Shown piece after piece: positions 44,614 through 53,877 of a stretch of DNA of 64,000 nucleotides. Position 1 is the first letter of the stretch. Each line of letters opens with the position of its first letter. The translations under genes were made by a program, and so were the position numbers. The stretch covers positions 1 to 64,000 of the forward strand of contig CAVZFD010000004.1 of the NCBI GenBank assembly GCA_963774455.1, given 5' to 3'. This stretch comes from DATFVA01 sp963774455 (lineage in GTDB: Bacteria > Bacteroidota > Ignavibacteria > Ignavibacteriales > Ignavibacteriaceae). Under the pieces are notes generated by a model. The model did not search any database, had not been told where the DNA came from, and saw only the letters and a program-made list of their open reading frames with translations.

Positions 44614-46127
44614 AAAGTCCTCTGGTTAAAACATTAACAATTCTTATAGCAGTAATTTTCATACCTATACTATTCTTTACTGTTTATGAAATAAGCTCGC
44701 TTAATAGCAGCGAACAGGTTCTTGACCAGATCTATTCCAATCAGCTTGATGCTATACTGTTTTCCGTTAACCAATACTCTGAAGACGTGATAAGCAGCTG
44801 GAGGAATAAAATCAATAATTCAGCCTCAGGAGATAATAAAGAATCTATAAACCTGTTTCTAAAACTTTATGCGCCCATCAATTTTATATTTCTCACCGAT
44901 AGTTCTCGTAATTCAAATTTACAAGTGTTCGCCAGGGAGAATGATAAAAAGAACGACAGCATATCAGCCTTACAGTTAGTTAAAAGAGAAAGGAATATAA
45001 TAGACAGACTCTATACATACGGAAAGAGCGGCTACCTGAAGCTGGAACCTGTAAGCTTATCACCCGATCTTTCAGCTGTACTATTTCTCCTGGATGATAA
45101 CTCACTCTGCGGAGTGATTTTTAATCCCGGTACATTTATTAGTCAGCAGCTCGATTCGAAGATGAAAAGTATCGCAGGAAATGAATTTATTCTGGCAATA
45201 TACAAACCTTCGGAAAATGATATTGTCTTATCAACCGACCGGGTTAATTTTCAGGATATCAGGCAGACTAAGGCCTTATGGCTTCTGCCGCAGTATAATC
45301 TTGGCATAAAGCTTAAGGGCAAAACCATCTACGACCTGGTAAGAGCTAGAACAAATCAAAATTTAATCTTGATTGCTGGGATAACTGTCCTTATAATCAT
45401 TGGCATCTGGCTGGTTTTTCGGAATATTAAGAAAGAGATCCAGCTTGCCCAGATAAAATCAGATTTTGTTTCAAATGTGTCACATGAACTCAGGACGCCG
45501 CTTTCTTTGATTAGTATGTTTGCTGAAACACTTAAAATGGGAAGGGTTAAATCGGAGGAAAAGAAAAATGAGTATTATTCGATAATATATTCTGAAACAA
45601 ACCGGCTTAGTGGGATAGTTAACAAGGTCCTGAATTTTTCAAAAATGGAAGCCGGAAAAAGAACCTTTCATATGGAAAAGTCGGACTTAACACTGGTTGC
45701 GTTACAGGTTTTTAACACGTATAAATTTCATCTTCAGAATAATAACTTTGAATTTAATTTTATAAGCAACGATAATCTGCCGCAGGTATTGCTTGATCGG
45801 GATGCAGTCTCTGAAGCTATTATAAACCTCATTGATAATGCTGTGAAATATAGTGAAGAAAATAAGGTGGTTACCCTCAGAACAGGAATGGAAAAAAATA
45901 ACGTGTATGTTGAAGTAGAAGATAAAGGGATCGGAATAGCTGAACCTGATCAGAAAAACATATTCGAAAAATTTTTTAGGGTCTCCACCGGCCAGGTCCA
46001 TGAAACAAAAGGAACAGGACTGGGGCTTTCCCTCGTTAAACAGATTATTGATGCTCATAACGGGAAAATCGTTCTTTCAAGCGCTCCCGGCAAAGGAAGC
46101 AGGTTCAGAATCCTGCTGCCTGTTTAA
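44610..46127 (+). CDS. Sensor histidine kinase (orphan in this window)
   Basis: The 505-residue inner-membrane kinase has TM1 (about 8-26), a periplasmic sensing region (about 30-245), TM2 (about 249-269), a HisKA domain with the phospho-accepting His in 'S-H-E-L-R-T-P' near residue 292, and a HATPase domain with N box 'N-L-I-D-N-A-V-K-Y', G1 'D-K-G-I-G-I-A' and G2 'G-T-G-L-G-L-S-L'. No HAMP domain is obvious. No response regulator is adjacent. Translational coupling to the FKBP-TPR gene suggests a folding or envelope-state signal. Confidence 0.93.
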   Translation: MKSPLVKTLTILIAVIFIPILFFTVYEISSLNSSEQVLDQIYSNQLDAILFSVNQYSEDVISSWRNKINNSASGDNKESINLFLKLYAPINFIFLTDSSRNSNLQVFARENDKKNDSISALQLVKRERNIIDRLYTYGKSGYLKLEPVSLSPDLSAVLFLLDDNSLCGVIFNPGTFISQQLDSKMKSIAGNEFILAIYKPSENDIVLSTDRVNFQDIRQTKALWLLPQYNLGIKLKGKTIYDLVRARTNQNLILIAGITVLIIIGIWLVFRNIKKEIQLAQIKSDFVSNVSHELRTPLSLISMFAETLKMGRVKSEEKKNEYYSIIYSETNRLSGIVNKVLNFSKMEAGKRTFHMEKSDLTLVALQVFNTYKFHLQNNNFEFNFISNDNLPQVLLDRDAVSEAIINLIDNAVKYSEENKVVTLRTGMEKNNVYVEVEDKGIGIAEPDQKNIFEKFFRVSTGQVHETKGTGLGLSLVKQIIDAHNGKIVLSSAPGKGSRFRILLPV

Positions 46128-47059
46128 TTTGACAGGGATCCTTTACCTATGAATATTTTCTGAAAAAGGTTATTCTGATTTCCGTCAAAGTTCGTACCTC
46201 CATTTTCGGTTGAAGTTATAATGATGTCTGAATTATTTTTATAGGCTGTTAAAACTACTACCCCTCCTTTCGAGGCAGATTCAATAGTCAGGGTATAATC
46301 AGATTTTCCTAAAGCGTTTTCAGACACATTATCCTGGAAAGCAGAACTGTTGAGGTGCGATAGGATTCTAAGGTAACCGGCTGTTTTAGCCGAGTCAGTT
46401 TTATTCCCGTTTATTGTCCATTCTTTATCATTTTTAACAAGTTCAAATGAACTGTCGGGATAAGTAAAAGTGAGTTTCCTCCAGTCTGAAGGATCCCCAT
46501 TTACCAAAATATTGTTTCTGAAATAATCGGCCTTCTGATTAAATGCCATATCCAGAAAACCCTGGGTTTCATAGACTTCATCTTCGCCGTTTAACCTTAC
46601 AAAGGTATTCATCTGACGGGGCTGCTGAAAGGAAAATTTGCCTATGATCAGATCAAGTGTATTATTGCCGCCTTCAAAAACTTTAACCCGGGTTCCTGCA
46701 GTGTCTACTTTGAAATCCGCCCACTTAGACTTTTCCTGGGCCGCAACCCTGGCTGGTTTAACCTGGACAAGCATATCGAGAAGCGACTTTACCTTGCTTC
46801 CCGGAACGCTGGCTGTCTTATTATTATTAAGGTCCACTTTCCAGTTATTACTGCCTTCTTTGTATATCCTTATTTCTTTGTGATTATTTGCCCGTGGATA
46901 AATTGAAAGAGCAGTAACCCGTGAAGTATCAATACTAACAATATCTGTTTTAAATGATTTCTCCCCGTGTTCCGATTCAAGAACAACATATGCAACTGCT
47001 ATAACAATCATAATGCCGAAAATAATCAGCAGAGTTTTATTCGAAACTTTATTAAACAT
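46124..47059 (-). CDS. DUF4340-family protein of an ABC cassette
   Basis: The 311-residue protein has an N-terminal membrane helix (about 9-26) and an exported region with the DUF4340 patterns 'R-V-K-V-F-E-G-G-N-N-T-L-D-L-I-I-G', 'T-F-V-R-L-N-G-E-D-E-V-Y' and 'F-N-Q-K-A-D-Y-F-R-N-N-I'. Together with GldG-like, permease and ATPase genes it makes a common four-gene set. Its start overlaps the GldG-like end by 8 bp, and its stop overlaps the histidine kinase stop tail to tail. Confidence 0.85.
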   Translation of the reverse strand: MFNKVSNKTLLIIFGIMIVIAVAYVVLESEHGEKSFKTDIVSIDTSRVTALSIYPRANNHKEIRIYKEGSNNWKVDLNNNKTASVPGSKVKSLLDMLVQVKPARVAAQEKSKWADFKVDTAGTRVKVFEGGNNTLDLIIGKFSFQQPRQMNTFVRLNGEDEVYETQGFLDMAFNQKADYFRNNILVNGDPSDWRKLTFTYPDSSFELVKNDKEWTINGNKTDSAKTAGYLRILSHLNSSAFQDNVSENALGKSDYTLTIESASKGGVVVLTAYKNNSDIIITSTENGGTNFDGNQNNLFQKIFIGKGSLSN

Positions 47060-48572
47060 AATTTTCGCTCATCCATTTGTTCCTTTTGCTTTTCCTGAGC
47101 CTGTAACGGATAACCCCGTATATGATTATCAGGAAAATCGGAATCAAAAAGTTTAAATATTTAACAAGTGTTTTGGTCCCTTCCTCAATATCGGGATCCA
47201 GGGGCCTGGATGTCACACCTTTAGTTCTGAGAGCAATCAGACCCGTATCGTCCGACAGCCAGTCTATTGCGTTAGACATCAGGTTTACATTATCCTCCTG
47301 CAGCTGCTGCTGACCTTGTCCCTCTCCGTTAACAGCGAAATCACCATCACCGAATACTACCATTTTTGTATTTGATCCGTCAATTTTTCCATTAAGAGCA
47401 ACTGCTACAGGCAGGGATGACTTTGTAAAATCATTTCTTGACCAGTTCTTCATTACATCAAAATAAACAGGGGGCTTTTCAAGTCCTGTCTTATCTGAAG
47501 TATAAGCCAGGTTTACATAATGAAGAGAAGTATCGGAGGTTGTCACGGTAACAGGACTCGCAAAAGGCATCATCACCTGTTCGATACCCGTGGTGATAGG
47601 GTGTTTTCCGAATTTAGCAATTATGGGCAGATAAGGAAACTTAACCGGGGTGTTCATAACAAACATTCCCTGGTTCTGTCTGACCATTACATTTCCGCTG
47701 TTAACATCAACAATAAATTCGTCATCAACCTTAACGCCTTTTTTATTCAGCCACTCATCCATCCCCGTAGTAACGCTCTTTCCCGAAGCTGTTGAGAGAT
47801 CACCTTCAACCCTGTTGATGGCAGCCAATATCCTCCCCCCTTTCGATAGGAAGTTATCGAGCTTATTGAATACTTCAGGCGGTATTGTATCCTTAGGGGC
47901 AATTATAACCAGGGTCTTCAAATTTTCAGGAATATCAGTGGAATCGGTTATGGTTACAGGTTTTACATCATACATAATAGAAAGCTGTTGGGCAAGCTGG
48001 GGAACAGCTTGCAAAGAAGGTTCATCATTGCCAGCCAGGAATCCGACCTGCGTTTTCTCTTTCAAGGTCATTTTTTTAATATTAGTTGAGAGATCATATT
48101 CCATTGCCGAACCCGGCTGAACCAGCGGGATAACTTCTTTTTTCTCACCATATTGAAGGACTGCTCCGAGATATGCTTTCTGCTGCTTCATCTGATCACG
48201 TTCGCGTACATTTATAACTACAGGTCTTATCCCGTTCTGCTGTGCTTCCATTTCTGTCTGCTGATCTTCATTTGGGTTTATAAACTGATAAGCTATTTTG
48301 CCTCCGGAAACGCTGTTGTATTCTGTTAGAAGATCCTTAAAATCACTTTTAACCTTTCCTACATCAGGCGGCAGGTTTTCAGAAAAGTAGGCAGTGACCG
48401 TGACCGGTTCATCCAGAGATTTGAGAATGCTCTTCGTGGCATCGCTTAATGTATATTGACCGCCTTCAGTAAAATCCAGCCTGAAAAAAAACTTATTGGC
48501 CAGAAAATTCAATACAATTAATATACCTGCAAGCAGAAGTAGTGAAGTAATTATTTTTTGTTTGGTTATCAT
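47052..48572 (-). CDS. GldG-like ABC transporter accessory protein
   Basis: The 506-residue protein has membrane helices at both ends (about 8-27 and 470-490) and a large external domain between them. The N-terminal 'L-F-F-R-L-D-F-T-E-G-G-Q-Y-T-L-S' type opening and the inner 'V-I-I-A-P-K-D' region match the Gldg/ABC_transp_aux family. A DUF-like GATase fold is likely in the middle. It probably works with the following permease and ATPase genes. In gliding bacteria the homologues support motility, but here the role is unproven. Confidence 0.88.
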   Translation of the reverse strand: MITKQKIITSLLLLAGILIVLNFLANKFFFRLDFTEGGQYTLSDATKSILKSLDEPVTVTAYFSENLPPDVGKVKSDFKDLLTEYNSVSGGKIAYQFINPNEDQQTEMEAQQNGIRPVVINVRERDQMKQQKAYLGAVLQYGEKKEVIPLVQPGSAMEYDLSTNIKKMTLKEKTQVGFLAGNDEPSLQAVPQLAQQLSIMYDVKPVTITDSTDIPENLKTLVIIAPKDTIPPEVFNKLDNFLSKGGRILAAINRVEGDLSTASGKSVTTGMDEWLNKKGVKVDDEFIVDVNSGNVMVRQNQGMFVMNTPVKFPYLPIIAKFGKHPITTGIEQVMMPFASPVTVTTSDTSLHYVNLAYTSDKTGLEKPPVYFDVMKNWSRNDFTKSSLPVAVALNGKIDGSNTKMVVFGDGDFAVNGEGQGQQQLQEDNVNLMSNAIDWLSDDTGLIALRTKGVTSRPLDPDIEEGTKTLVKYLNFLIPIFLIIIYGVIRYRLRKSKRNKWMSENYV

Positions 48573-48574
48573 AA

Positions 48575-49300
48575 TTAATCAACAATATTCCTTTTTGAAA
48601 GTGCTGTTTCGGCAAGAACTAATCCTAAAAATGTAATGCTCAGGAAGTAGATAATATCCCTTGAGTCAACTACTCCCCTGGAGATGCTTTCGAAATGATT
48701 ACTTATTGTGAGATAGTCAAGTATTTCCCCAACGGTACCAGTAAATTCGCCGGCAAGGACCTGGAAAATTATCAGGAGGAATATCCCGATAAACAGGGCT
48801 AGCAGGAAGGCAACAATCTGATTGTTCGAAATGCTGCTGGCAAATAATCCGATACTGATGTAAGCCATACTCATTAAGATCAATCCGAGGTAACCGCACC
48901 ATACCGCTCCATGATCAACCGGTCCCATTGCCCATACACTAAAATAATAAGGAAGAGTCAATGCCAGGGCTATCATGATAAGCAAAAGACATGCAAGAAA
49001 TTTGCCGGTTATGACCTCCCAATCACTCACAGATTTTGTGAGGAGAAGTTCGATCGTTCCGGTTTTATTTTCCTCTGCAATCATTCTCATTGTTAATGCC
49101 GGGGTGAAGAAAAATAATGTCCAGTAGGCAACCGAGAAAAACGGCTGCAGAGTTGCCTGTCCGGTAAAGAAAATATCAGAACCAAAGAGCCAGGTAAAAA
49201 ATCCGCTTAAACCCAGGAACACAATTATAAGAATGTAGGCTGTCAGTGAATCAAAAAAAGTTCTCAGTTCCTTTACTGCTATTGTCCAGATTTTATTCAT
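48575..49300 (-). CDS. ABC-2 type permease (GldF-like)
   Basis: The 241-residue protein has six hydrophobic helices and the ABC-2/NosY-like start 'W-T-I-A-V-K-E-L-R-T-F-F-D-S'. The words 'E-E-N-K-T-G-T-I-E-L-L-L-T-K' near residue 80 form the cytosolic coupling loop typical of this family. It lies 2 bp after the ATPase gene and 2 bp before the GldG-like gene. Confidence 0.92.
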   Translation of the reverse strand: MNKIWTIAVKELRTFFDSLTAYILIIVFLGLSGFFTWLFGSDIFFTGQATLQPFFSVAYWTLFFFTPALTMRMIAEENKTGTIELLLTKSVSDWEVITGKFLACLLLIMIALALTLPYYFSVWAMGPVDHGAVWCGYLGLILMSMAYISIGLFASSISNNQIVAFLLALFIGIFLLIIFQVLAGEFTGTVGEILDYLTISNHFESISRGVVDSRDIIYFLSITFLGLVLAETALSKRNIVD

Positions 49301-49301
49301 T

Positions 49302-50234
49302 TTACTCTATTGTTAAATCTCTGAAAATATCTTCAAGTTTTGTTTCGATGGGGGTCATTTCGGTAAGTATCCAGTTTTTCTGAACACATAACTGAAAGAT
49401 GGGTCTGCGTGAGGATCTGCCCTCTTTGCTCTGCACAATGAAACCTGCCGTTTTATCCGCGACGGGATCGACCATTCCGACAGATTCAAGACTTAGAAGC
49501 GATGAGATAAGTTCTTCTCTGTTTACTGCTTCCGCAATTTGTATTTTCAGAATTTCTTCACCTTGTGCCTGTTTACGAAGCGTATCGGGAGATCCGTCAG
49601 CAACAATTTTCCCTTTATTAATTATGAGAATCCTGTCGCATGTTGCTTCAACTTCAGGGAGGATATGTGTGCTAAGCACTACCGTTTTCTCTCTTCCAAG
49701 CTCGCGGATAAGGTTTCTTATTTCGATTATCTGGTTTGGGTCGAGTCCGGTAGTAGGCTCATCCAGGATTAAAACCTCAGGATCGTGAATCATTGCCTGA
49801 GCGAGACCAACTCTCTGCCTGAATCCTTTTGATAGTTCCCCTATTTTTTTATGCTTTTCTTCATTTAACCCCGTGAGATGGACCATCTCAACAATACGGT
49901 TCCTGATTTTACTCTTATCAACACCCTGCAGCTCTGCTACGAAATTAAGGTACTCCAGCACCGGCATTTCATAGTAAAGAGGATTATTCTCAGGAAGATA
50001 ACCTATTTGTTTTTTTATTTTTTCCTGGTTATCGTGGATAGAAAGGTCCCCGACCTTAACGTCACCATCAGATGGCGCCATAAAGCAGGCAATGATTTTC
50101 ATTGTGGTTGTTTTGCCCGCTCCGTTCGGTCCGAGGAAACCAAGGATCTCTCCCGGCTTTACATCGAATGAGATTGAATCTATTGCTTTTTGAGAACCGT
50201 ATCGTTTGGTTAAATTCTCAACCGTTATATTCAT
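49302..50234 (-). CDS. ABC transporter ATP-binding protein (GldA-like)
   Basis: The 310-residue ATPase drives the GldF/GldG-like complex. Walker A reads 'G-P-N-G-A-G-K-T-T' near residue 37, the signature motif region is 'L-S-K-G-F-R-Q-R', Walker B is 'L-I-L-D-E-P-T-T-G-L-D-P' near residue 155, and the H loop is 'S-T-H-I-L-P-E'. The C-terminal 80 residues are the DUF4162-like tail. It is the first gene of the cassette ATPase-permease-GldG-DUF4340. Confidence 0.94.
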   Translation of the reverse strand: MNITVENLTKRYGSQKAIDSISFDVKPGEILGFLGPNGAGKTTTMKIIACFMAPSDGDVKVGDLSIHDNQEKIKKQIGYLPENNPLYYEMPVLEYLNFVAELQGVDKSKIRNRIVEMVHLTGLNEEKHKKIGELSKGFRQRVGLAQAMIHDPEVLILDEPTTGLDPNQIIEIRNLIRELGREKTVVLSTHILPEVEATCDRILIINKGKIVADGSPDTLRKQAQGEEILKIQIAEAVNREELISSLLSLESVGMVDPVADKTAGFIVQSKEGRSSRRPIFQLCVQKNWILTEMTPIETKLEDIFRDLTIE

Positions 50235-50395
50235 ATGAACCCGGAATTAGTGGATGAAAATTTATACCTGGTAAAAATAATTTTGACGGAGACTAATTTA
50301 AAAAGTTCCGCATAAAATAAAAAAGTCAGAAAAAGATTTTGTTACTGTAAAAATGCTTCCCTAAATTTCTAATCATTTTTTTGAAAGGGTGAGTT

Positions 50396-51673
50396 GTGGA
50401 AGAGAGCGTGGGAAAGGATAAATCCAAAAGCAGATTTCAGAAATCCTTTTGGGTTGCTAATGGAATGGAGCTGTTTGAGAGACTAGCATATTACGGGCAG
50501 GCTACAATCCTTAGTGTTTTTTTGAGGAATCACCTTAAGTTCAGCGAAGTACAGGCGGGACAGCTTTCTTCAATCTTCGGAGGGCTCATTTACTTTCTTC
50601 CTATTTTTGCAGGTGCTCTTGCAGATAAGTTCGGTTTCAAAAAGGCATTTACCTTTGCTTTTTTCGTTCTCGCAATAGGATATTTTTTGATCGGATCAAC
50701 AGGTATTTCTGCTTTTTCGGGATGGTACCAGGGCTCCGGCTTGTTTCCGATTCTATCTGTAATATTAATATTTACTGCTGTCGGCGGTTCTTTTATTAAA
50801 CCCAGTGTTCTGGGCACCGTTGCACTCACCACTACTTCTGAATCAAAATCACTGGGATATGCTATTTATTACTGGCTCGTAAACATCGGCGCTGCTATCG
50901 GTCCTTTACTGGCTTATCTTGTGCGGGATTCTTTCGGGATTGAGTTTGTTTATCTCGTTTCTGCTATAAGCTGCGCCTTAATGTTTCTGGTATCGATCAT
51001 TGTATTTAAAGAGCCTGAATTAAAGCTGAATGAGGAAAGGGAAAGTCTTTTAACAGTCATTAGAAACCTGTGGACTGTAGTAAAGAATATAAAATTCATG
51101 GTCTTCCTTTTAATATTCGCTCTTTACTGGATTGTATTCTGGGAATTCTTCATTGTTGTTCCATTCTATATTTCGGATTATATATCACCCGATGCACCAA
51201 TTGAAATTGTTCTTTCTGTAGGGGCCTGGACTATCATTCTTCTACAGATCCCTATTAACAGACTGACGAAGAAAATATCTACTCCTGCTGCCATAATGAT
51301 AGGATTCATATTTGCCGCCCTTAGCTGGTTCCTTCTGTACTTTGCCTCCCTTGCCGGCATTTCCATCGGCCTTGGATTGATCATTGCAATGATTTTAACC
51401 TTTTCTATAGGCGAACAGACCCAGGCTCCCAGGTTCTATGAATACCTGGCCGACCTCGCGCCGAAAGGACAGGCTGCTTTGTTCCAGGGTTTTGCTTTCC
51501 TGCCCGTTGCCATAGCCTGGCTCGTGGGCGGAACATTCGGAGGCTGGGTATATCAAACTTTCGCAACTGATCAAAACCGACCCGAGATGGTCTTCCTCAT
51601 CATCGGACTGGTAGGAGTAGTCGCAGCTTTGCTGATGCTTGGTTATAATCTCTATATGAAAAGAAAAACCTAG
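50396..51673 (+). CDS. MFS transporter, POT/peptide-transporter-like
   Basis: The 425-residue protein has about twelve hydrophobic helices. The start 'N-G-M-E-L-F-E-R-L-A-Y-Y-G' is the opening of the proton-dependent oligopeptide transporter family, and 'A-D-K-F-G-F-K-K-A' follows as the A-motif. The substrate cannot be told. It begins at a GTG. It is monocistronic and divergent from the Gld-like cassette. Confidence 0.88.
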   Translation: MEESVGKDKSKSRFQKSFWVANGMELFERLAYYGQATILSVFLRNHLKFSEVQAGQLSSIFGGLIYFLPIFAGALADKFGFKKAFTFAFFVLAIGYFLIGSTGISAFSGWYQGSGLFPILSVILIFTAVGGSFIKPSVLGTVALTTTSESKSLGYAIYYWLVNIGAAIGPLLAYLVRDSFGIEFVYLVSAISCALMFLVSIIVFKEPELKLNEERESLLTVIRNLWTVVKNIKFMVFLLIFALYWIVFWEFFIVVPFYISDYISPDAPIEIVLSVGAWTIILLQIPINRLTKKISTPAAIMIGFIFAALSWFLLYFASLAGISIGLGLIIAMILTFSIGEQTQAPRFYEYLADLAPKGQAALFQGFAFLPVAIAWLVGGTFGGWVYQTFATDQNRPEMVFLIIGLVGVVAALLMLGYNLYMKRKT

Positions 51674-51769
51674 AATCCAAGGTTCTTTATAATATTTTAA
51701 GCAACAGGAGATTGCAGGATTATAAAGCTGCACTTGGAGTTAACGGGCGGAAGCTATTCACCGAATCCC

Positions 51770-52348
51770 TTACAAAAGGATTTTCCGCATAATGGGCCGT
51801 TTATCAGAACGCCGTGCTGCCTCTGTAAATCCTGCTTTTCTAAATGCAGAAGCCAGACCGGTATAAGCAAAAACTGGCGCATAATTATCTGTGTCCGGAT
51901 CAATTGGATACCCTTCCAGTATTTTCCCCCCGTTTTTCTTTGTATGTTTTGCGGCTTCATTCAGCAGTTCCACAGTTAAGCCTTTCCGGCGGTGATTTTT
52001 TTCTATAAAAAAACAAACAACCGACCATACAGGTTTATCGTCAACTGCTTTTAATATCTTTGAGGTTTCAAGCCTGGCATATTGCTCTCGTGGAGCAAAG
52101 GCAATCCATCCCACAGGCGTTTTTTTATCATATGCAACTATTCCAGTCTGCTCTTTTCCTTTAACCAGTCGTTTAAATGCAATCCTGTTACCTTCTCCTT
52201 TTTTCTGATCGAAAACCTTATGCGACTCCCGCCAGTACATACACCAGCAGCCTGCACATGCACCATGTTCTCCGAAAAGGATTTCAATGTCTTTCCATCT
52301 TTCAAACGCGAGCGGCAGAAATTTATATTCACTTTTTGGAGAAGGCAT
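51770..52348 (-). CDS. GNAT-family N-acetyltransferase
   Basis: The frame is open from 52504, but AAGGAGGG precedes the ATG at 52348, giving 192 residues. The GNAT core is visible in 'V-V-C-F-F-I-E-K-N-H-R-R-K-G-L-T' (acetyl-CoA loop, R-R-K-G) near residue 120. A cysteine- and tryptophan-rich stretch, 'C-A-G-C-W-C-M-Y-W-R', lies near residue 28 and is typical of a GNAT group of unknown substrate. The leader upstream of the ATG probably does not code. Confidence 0.85.
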   Translation of the reverse strand: MPSPKSEYKFLPLAFERWKDIEILFGEHGACAGCWCMYWRESHKVFDQKKGEGNRIAFKRLVKGKEQTGIVAYDKKTPVGWIAFAPREQYARLETSKILKAVDDKPVWSVVCFFIEKNHRRKGLTVELLNEAAKHTKKNGGKILEGYPIDPDTDNYAPVFAYTGLASAFRKAGFTEAARRSDKRPIMRKILL

Positions 52349-52460
52349 ATAAGAACCCTCCTTAATATTTTGAGGATATTTAAGCTCAATCACGCTGGTG
52401 AATACTGACAGAATTGTCATACTTTTTTTCACCGGTGCTGCAGGCATTGTTTTCCTGGTA

Positions 52461-52482
52461 GGCATGTAGTAGGCATGTAGTA
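52461..52482. repeat. Short tandem repeat, two copies of 11 bp
   Basis: GGCATGTAGTA occurs twice in a row upstream of the GNAT gene. It is followed by a related TGTGTAGTG word and then by the reverse complement of GCTCGTTTTGAG, a string that also occurs in the hairpin after the left tRNA-Lys fragment (2670-2681). The region may be an integration relic. Confidence 0.4.
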
Positions 52483-52591
52483 TTTGTGTAGTGTTTAGTC
52501 TCAAAACGAGCCATCAAAACACGCCAAAATCGCACTTTTTATTCTCAGGAAATTATAAGTACACTGACAAAACTGTCACACTTTAAACCTT

Positions 52592-52903
52592 CTATTCGGG
52601 CATGATCTTATTAGAACAAATTAGTTCTAGTTCCGAAAAAACAGGTTCTGTCTCACACAAAGGATAAAGTTGCTCTGTAAATTCTTTTACATAAGCAGTA
52701 TGCCTGTGGTGTTCTTCTGCTTTCTCGTTTTCAAAGGTCATTGTATGGATAAATGAAGAAGCATCACCTTTTTCCTGGAAACAATTATAGAGGATCGTTC
52801 CGGGCTCCTTCTTTGTAATTTCACTAACAAATTTTGATATTGCATATTTTGCTGCTTCAATCTTATCCTTTTTAACCTTAAATGAAACAAACAGATGTTC
52901 CAT
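52592..52903 (-). CDS. Antibiotic biosynthesis monooxygenase-like (ABM) protein
   Basis: The 103-residue protein has the ferredoxin-like dimer fold of the ABM/YgiN family. It starts 'F-V-S-F-K-V-K-K-D-K', with 'E-P-G-T-I-L-Y-N-C-F-Q' near residue 35, and then 'H-H-R-H-T-A-Y-V-K-E-F' near residue 66. The substrate is unknown. A quinol monooxygenase role is only a family guess. Confidence 0.8.
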   Translation of the reverse strand: MEHLFVSFKVKKDKIEAAKYAISKFVSEITKKEPGTILYNCFQEKGDASSFIHTMTFENEKAEEHHRHTAYVKEFTEQLYPLCETEPVFSELELICSNKIMPE

Positions 52904-52978
52904 AACAATTCCGTTTAATTAAAATGTTTAAAATGCTGGTATGTAATAAAAACTTTTTATTTTAATTTGTCAAAGACA

Positions 52979-53701
52979 TTATCCGGTAAAAAGAAAGAAT
53001 GTCTGTCCTTCCGGAGAAAGCGCAACCGCATTTGTAATCTTTCCATTATCATCCCTGAGTTCTTCCTGAAACTTTAATCCCGTATCTTTAAGATCCTGAA
53101 TTATAGCATGCATTTCTTTATCATAAAAAGTCAGTGCCGGACCCTCAAAGTAATGATCATGGGATTCGCGGGAATACAATCCGACCCGGAAAATGCCATC
53201 GTTTAGCGATACACCCTGTTTTTCCTGGTTCTCCTCCTCATTTGATTTTTCAAATCCCAGTTTTTCCCAGAATTTAACCGATTCTTTTATTTTATCGGAT
53301 AGAATTCCTATTTCATAAAACCTCCCCCTTGGTTCGAATTCATTTCCGCTGCCTTTACTGAAATATTCGGGAACTCCCGCTATCAGACTTACCATGAAAT
53401 CATTGGGATCTTTAAATACTTTATACCAGGTATCCCCGAGCTGAAGATCCTGCTTCACGTATTCAATACCCTCTCCCTCAATTTCTGCTGCCCTATCCTG
53501 CATATCATCAGCATAATAACACAATCCATAAAATTCATTCTCCGCTAGTAAAATATGCAGATTTCCATCGCTGAGAGCGACCCATTTGAATGGTTTCTTG
53601 CTGTAAGCGAGCTCTTTAAAACCCATGAGTTTATAAAAAGATAGCGATCTGCCCACGTCGCTGGTGCTTATATGAAACTGTACTTTGCCTCCTGATTTCA
53701 T
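52979..53701 (-). CDS. VOC-family protein with two glyoxalase-like modules
   Basis: A TTG at 53725 opens the frame, but the ATG at 53701 is the likelier start, 11 bases after GGGAAG (240 residues). Two beta-alpha-beta-beta-beta modules are seen, beginning 'V-Q-F-H-I-S-T-S-D-V-G-R-S-L-S-F-Y' and, near residue 120, 'R-F-Y-E-I-G-I-L-S-D-K'. Each ends with a 'D-P-N-D-F' or 'S-P-E-G-Q' turn. Enzyme activity is unassigned. Confidence 0.85.
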   Translation of the reverse strand: MKSGGKVQFHISTSDVGRSLSFYKLMGFKELAYSKKPFKWVALSDGNLHILLAENEFYGLCYYADDMQDRAAEIEGEGIEYVKQDLQLGDTWYKVFKDPNDFMVSLIAGVPEYFSKGSGNEFEPRGRFYEIGILSDKIKESVKFWEKLGFEKSNEEENQEKQGVSLNDGIFRVGLYSRESHDHYFEGPALTFYDKEMHAIIQDLKDTGLKFQEELRDDNGKITNAVALSPEGQTFFLFTG

Positions 53702-53877
53702 GATTTTATGATCTTCCCTTTCCAATATGGTTTTAAATCAATCTAAATATGGAAGGTATGGATAAATATCTATGTGATTCAGGGTAAAAACCTGAAACTT
53801 TTAGCCTCCTTACGAATCGTATAGATTCTTAAATTAAGTGATCAACTTAATTTTTAACTTAATTTTCCGGAGACAAC

